Shown here piece by piece: positions 61,051-64,000 of a stretch of DNA of 64,000 nucleotides; the stretch's first letter is position 1, and each line of letters opens with the position of its first letter. The notes beneath the pieces were generated by a model. The model saw nothing but the letters and a program-made list of their open reading frames with translations, ran no database searches and was not told the origin of the DNA. The DNA is taken from contig NZ_CP108494.1 in the NCBI RefSeq assembly GCF_041435435.1, positions 8,590,501-8,654,500 of the forward strand. The letters run 5' to 3'. This DNA comes from Streptomyces sp. NBC_01241. GTDB lineage: Bacteria; Actinomycetota; Actinomycetes; Streptomycetales; Streptomycetaceae. The position numbers and the translations under genes were made by a program.

Positions 61051-61081
61051 GGCCGCCGCTTTTCGGTCGGAGGCGGCGGCC
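61051..61081 (+). terminator. Terminator of the amine operon
   Basis: GGCCGCCGC pairs perfectly with GCGGCGGCC around a 13-base loop containing TTTT, 23 bases after the amidohydrolase stop. Confidence 0.75.
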
Positions 61082-61140
61082 AGACCACCGTCCGCTCGAT
61101 CCGGATCTACCTCTGATCTTGGCCAGTGCTCCGCCCTTCA

Positions 61141-62913
61141 GGACTCTGCTGAGGAATGCGTGATTCGAGCAGGGCTGGGTCGTTGGTCCTCCACGATTGT
61201 TATGGCGTGAGCGGGAGGGCCGAGAGATGTCACTGGAGCCACGGGCTGGTCATGGGGTGCCGGAGCTGACGGCCCGGGTGGTGCGGGCAGCGTTCCCGAA
61301 GGGGACGATGGCGGTGCGGATCCGGGAGGCGTTGGGCCCGCTGTTTGAGGACGAGGCGTTCGCAGGGGCGTTTGCCGTCCGGGGACGCCCGGCTGTCTCG
61401 CCGGGGGCGTTGGCTTTGGTGTCGGTGTTGCAGTATGCGGAGGGGCTGACCGATCGGCAGGCCGCTGACCAGGTGCGGGCCCGGATGGACTGGAAGTTTC
61501 TGCTCGGCCTGGAGCTGGACGATCCCGGGTTCGATGCCTCCGTGCTGAGCCTGTTCCGTTCCCGTCTCATTGAGCACGGACTGGAACAGACGACGCTGGA
61601 GCTGGTGCTGGAACGCCTGCGCGGGCTGGGCCTGCTGAAGGCCGGTGGCCGGCAGCGGACCGATTCCACGCATGTGCTGGCGGCGGTGCGGACGCTGAAC
61701 AGGATGGAGTTCGTCGGCGAGACGCTGCGGGCGGCGCTGGAGGCGCTGGCGGTCGCCGCCCCGGCATGGCTGTCCGGCCTGGTCACGGCCGAGTGGGCTG
61801 AGCGCTACGGGCCGCGCGTGGACGATTACCGCTTCCCCAAGGGCGAAGAGGTCCGTGAACAGTGGTCTGAGCAGGTCGGACGGGACGGGTTCGTCCTGCT
61901 GGAGGCGGTCTACGCCCCCGCGGCTCCGGACTGGCTGCGCGAGATCGAGGCGGTGCAGGTCCTGCGGGTCTCCTGGGTCCAGCAGTACCACCGCGACGAG
62001 AGGGGGTGCGCTGGCGGGAGGGCAAGGATCTCCCGCCGGTTCATCACCGGTTGTGCTCGCCCTATGACACCGATGCCCGTTACGGGATCAAGCGCGGCTC
62101 GGGCTGGACCGGCTACAAGGCGCATCTGACCGAGACCTGCGAGCCGGATGCGCCGCACGTGATCACGCAGGTGGCCACCACCGATGCCGTGGTGGCCGAC
62201 ACGGAGATGACCGAACCGGTCCACCAGGCGCTCGCGGAACGGGAGTTGCTGCCGGACGTGCATGTCGTGGATGCCGGCTACACCACTGCCGCCCTGTTCC
62301 TGTCCGCGACCGAGCGGGGTATGGAACTGCTCGGCCCGGCCCCGCACGACAGCAGCCGCCAGTCCCGAGAGGATCAGGGCTTCTCCCGCGCCGACTTCAC
62401 CATCGACTGGGACAACGAGAGCGCCATCTGTCCCGGCGGGCACCGAAGTTTCGAGTGGTGGGAACAGAAACACCACCGCAACGGCACTCCGGTCCTCAAG
62501 GTGTTCTTCTCCGCCGAGCACTGCCGCCCCTGCCCGAAGCAGACGGCATGCACCAAGCCCCCGTCCGGCCGCCGGGGCAGGGGCATCACCTTCCTGCCCC
62601 GCGAACGGCACGAGGCCCTCGAAGCCGTCCGCCAGGCCCAGGAGACCGACAATTGGAAGAACCGTTACGCGATCCGGGCCGGGGTCGAAGGCACGATCTC
62701 CCGGGCCGTCCGTGTCACCGGCCTGCGCCGTACCCGCTACCGCGATCTACCCGCGACCCGCCTCGGCCACGTCTTCGCCTCCACCGCACTCAACCTCATC
62801 CGCATCGACCGATGGCTGACCGGCACCCCACTCGGCGGCACCCGCACCTCCCGCCTCGAAGCTCTGATGCTCGCGGCCTGACCACCCGAATCACGCATTC
62901 CTCAGCAGAGTCC
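61141..62913 (+). mobile_element. IS1182-family insertion sequence with 27-bp perfect terminal repeats
   Basis: 1773 bases. Perfect inverted ends at 61141-61167 and 62887-62913, core GGACTCTGCTGAGGAATGCG. TTCA flanks both sides (61137-61140 and 62914-62917), a 4-base target duplication. Removing the element restores CCGCCC-TTCA-GGGCGG, so it landed in the loop of a hairpin at the edge of the IS200/IS605 element to its right. The transposase is split by one missing base. Confidence 0.9.
61227..62881 (+). pseudogene. IS1182-family transposase, split by a -1 frameshift
   Basis: First part from ATG 61227 (GGGAGG upstream): VRAAFPKGTMAVRIREALGPLFEDEAF, LQYAEGLTDRQAADQVRARMDWKFLLGLELDDPGFDASVLSLFRSRLI, RTDSTHVLAAV with a catalytic Asp. 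It ends near 62003 at HRDERG and continues one frame back as VRWREGKDLPPVHHRLCSPYDTDARYGIKRGSGWTGYKAHLTETC to 62881, with the late DDE segments and RNRYAIRAGVEGTISRAVR-like block. The break is a run of five G where six would restore the frame. Decay, sequencing error or ribosomal slippage are all possible. Confidence 0.85.
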
Positions 62914-62947
62914 TTCAGGGCGGGGGTGAAGGCCATCCTTGGCCCGG

Positions 62948-62977
62948 AGGCGCAGAGCGCCGGAGTGCTCTGCGCCT
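62948..62977. repeat. Subterminal hairpin of the IS200/IS605 element
   Basis: AGGCGCAGAGC pairs perfectly with GCTCTGCGCCT around an 8-base loop, 12 bases beyond the tnpA stop. Such imperfectly placed stems are recognised by Y1 transposases as strand-specific ends; it could alternatively be the tnpA terminator. Confidence 0.6.
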
Positions 62978-62988
62978 TGGGGTGAGGG

Positions 62989-63417
62989 TCAGACGGGACG
63001 CTGTTGGTTTTCGATGTACTGCTTGACGACGGTCAGGGGTGCGCCGCCGCAGGACCCTGCGAAGTAGGAGCCGGACCAGAAGTGTCCGCCCCACAGGTAC
63101 CGGCGGACATGCGCGTTGTACTCCTGGCGGAGCCTGCGGGAACTGACGCCCTTGAGGGAGTTGACCAGTTTGGAGAGCTGCACCTTCGGCGGGTAGTGCA
63201 CGAGCAGGTGGACGTGGTCCTGTTCGCCGTTGAACTGTTTCAGCTCGGCCTCGAAGTCGGCGCAGACCTCCCGCATGATCTCTTCGGTGCGGGTCAGCAT
63301 GGCGTCGGTGAACGCTTCACGCCGGTACTTTGTGACAAAAACCAAATGAACATGCAGGTTGTAGACAACATGGCGACCGGTTCTGACATCGGGATGAGGG
63401 TTCCAGCGCGGTGACAT
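62989..63417 (-). CDS. tnpA: IS200/IS605 Y1 transposase TnpA
   Basis: 142 residues, full length. HUH motif in NGEQDHVHLLVHYPPKVQLSKLVNSLKG and catalytic Tyr in PLTVVKQYIENQQRPV. The start region GRHVVYNLHVHLVFVTKYRREAF is the family consensus. Intact, so it can in principle move the element as single-stranded DNA. It is divergent from tnpB. Confidence 0.93.
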   Translation of the reverse strand: MSPRWNPHPDVRTGRHVVYNLHVHLVFVTKYRREAFTDAMLTRTEEIMREVCADFEAELKQFNGEQDHVHLLVHYPPKVQLSKLVNSLKGVSSRRLRQEYNAHVRRYLWGGHFWSGSYFAGSCGGAPLTVVKQYIENQQRPV

Positions 63418-63428
63418 AAACCAATGCT

Positions 63429-64000
63429 ATGGTCTCGATCGTGAGTCAAGACACCATGGTCAAGCGGCAGTTCGGGCATCGTGCCCGGCTTGCGCTGTCG
63501 CCTGCCGAGGCGTTGAGGACTGATAGCCAGGCGCACGCGGCCCGCACCCTGTGGAACCTGCTGCACGCCTGGTGGCAGATGATGCCGAAGGAAAAGCGGA
63601 CTCTCGGACACGCGGATGCCGCCGTACGACAGGCCCGCAAGGACATCGACTTCCTTGCTGTCCTTCCCGCGCAGGCCGCGCAAGCAGTACTCAAGACGTA
63701 CTTCCAGGCGTGGAAGAACTGCTGGGACGGCCGCGCCGACGCCCCGAACTTCAAGGGCCGGTTCCGCACGGTGATGTCCGTGGACGTCCCTCAGGGCCGG
63801 GACCTGAACATCGTGCGCGTGCACCGCCGCTGGGGCATGGCCAACATTCCCAAGGTGGGCCGGGTCCGCTTCCGGTGGACCAAAGACCTTCCGGTCGGCA
63901 AGCGTGCAGGCGCGGAGAACCGGATCACCGGGGCACGGCTGGTCAAGGACGCTTCCCCAAGCTCTCGGCTTCGCTCGAGCAGGGGAGGCCCCATTGGCTG
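63429..64000 (+). CDS. tnpB: RNA-guided nuclease TnpB (OrfB), N-terminal part
   Basis: Open to the window end. Starts possible at ATG 63429, GTG 63441 or ATG 63456 (MVKRQFGHRARLALSP). The helical REC-like N-terminus is seen: EALRTDSQAHAARTLWNLLHAWWQMMPKEKRTLGHADAAVRQARKDIDFLAVLPAQAAQAVLKTYFQAWKNCWDGRADAPNFKGRF, then the WED-type strand NIPKVGRVRFRWTKDLPVGKRAG. After RLVKD the frame passes through a 43-base genomic repeat (ASPSSRLRSSRGGP) not expected in TnpB. The RuvC domain and omega-RNA would be outside the window. Confidence 0.88.
   Translation, partial: MVSIVSQDTMVKRQFGHRARLALSPAEALRTDSQAHAARTLWNLLHAWWQMMPKEKRTLGHADAAVRQARKDIDFLAVLPAQAAQAVLKTYFQAWKNCWDGRADAPNFKGRFRTVMSVDVPQGRDLNIVRVHRRWGMANIPKVGRVRFRWTKDLPVGKRAGAENRITGARLVKDASPSSRLRSSRGGPIG
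63953..63995. repeat. 43-base palindromic motif inside tnpB, second copy
   Basis: Starts TTCCCCAAGCTCTCGGCTTC and ends GGGGAGGCCCCATT. It matches 7212-7254 at 38 of 43 positions, all five differences being transitions. CTTCCCC/GGGGAG and GAGC/GCTC pair to form a stem. In tnpB it lies where the conserved protein sequence is interrupted. Confidence 0.75.

Larger units (their letters stand above)
62914..64000. mobile_element. IS200/IS605-family element (left part), continuing out of the window
   Basis: Consists of a terminal hairpin (its left arm CCGCCC at 61131-61136 is now separated by the IS1182 insertion), a second hairpin at 62948-62977, tnpA on the minus strand and tnpB on the plus strand. 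The gene order, divergent with starts 11 bases apart, and the subterminal hairpins fit IS605-type single-strand transposons. The right end lies beyond base 64000. Confidence 0.8.

Noticed and set aside
1..64000. tRNA or rRNA genes
   Set aside because: T-loop-like GTTCGAA strings (for example near 22920 and 53324) lack the matching acceptor and anticodon stems.

Overview
The window is 64 kb of very GC-rich DNA with strong third-position GC bias, GTG as well as ATG starts, many 4-base ATGA/GTGA gene overlaps, and actinomycete-specific families: a conservon (cvnA-cvnB-cvnC plus a separate cvnD), MHYT, LAETG sortase substrate, DUF5988 and DUF6397. All of this points to a Streptomyces chromosome, probably an arm-like or accessory segment, because it is dense in transposon remnants and decayed genes. 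No rRNA, tRNA or CRISPR array was seen.

Left part (1-17 kb): an IS701 remnant that truncates an NADP oxidoreductase; an aldehyde dehydrogenase with a GAF regulator; an exported peptidoglycan amidase; an amino-acid permease coupled to an acetamidase/formamidase; a MITE-like palindromic element; a SWIM protein coupled to an SNF2 helicase; then a fatty acid desaturase, a MOSC protein, two uncharacterised genes, an MpaB-like oxygenase and a methyltransferase. Middle-left (17-31 kb): an MHYT sensor; a conservon without its GTPase; TerD; an ArsR/Mg-type P-ATPase/GNAT overlapping operon; the missing class of GTPase (CvnD) with a second roadblock gene about 5 kb away; a DUF6397 protein with a repetitive tail; a GNAT enzyme; and a sortase-anchored surface protein.

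Middle-right (31-45 kb) is a graveyard mixed with live genes. It holds an enoyl-CoA hydratase, fused fragments of L-arabinose isomerase and L-rhamnose isomerase, a FAD-linked oxidase tail with a 20-bp duplication, an NADP oxidoreductase with an internal deletion and lost start codon, an IS701 crumb and a broken P-loop kinase. Among these are an intact Cys-rich pentapeptide-repeat protein, a radical SAM protein, a GH25 lysozyme, an alcohol dehydrogenase with a MarR regulator, small membrane and secreted proteins, and a PGRP-type amidase.

Right part (45-64 kb): a PaoABC-type molybdenum aldehyde oxidase operon divergent from a TetR gene, with two palindromic operators 31 bp apart; a TetR/maltose acetyltransferase operon; AraC and VOC genes; and a long amine-type operon (XRE-cupin regulator, Pot-type ABC importer, FAD amine/amino-acid oxidase, cupin, YtcJ-like amidohydrolase) ending in a strong terminator. 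It is followed by an IS1182-family element inserted with a TTCA duplication into the hairpin loop at the edge of an IS200/IS605 element (tnpA, and tnpB running off the window).

The best candidates for undescribed biology are the amine operon, the Cys-rich pentapeptide/radical SAM pair, the split conservon, and the 43-base repeat shared by the MITE-like element and tnpB.
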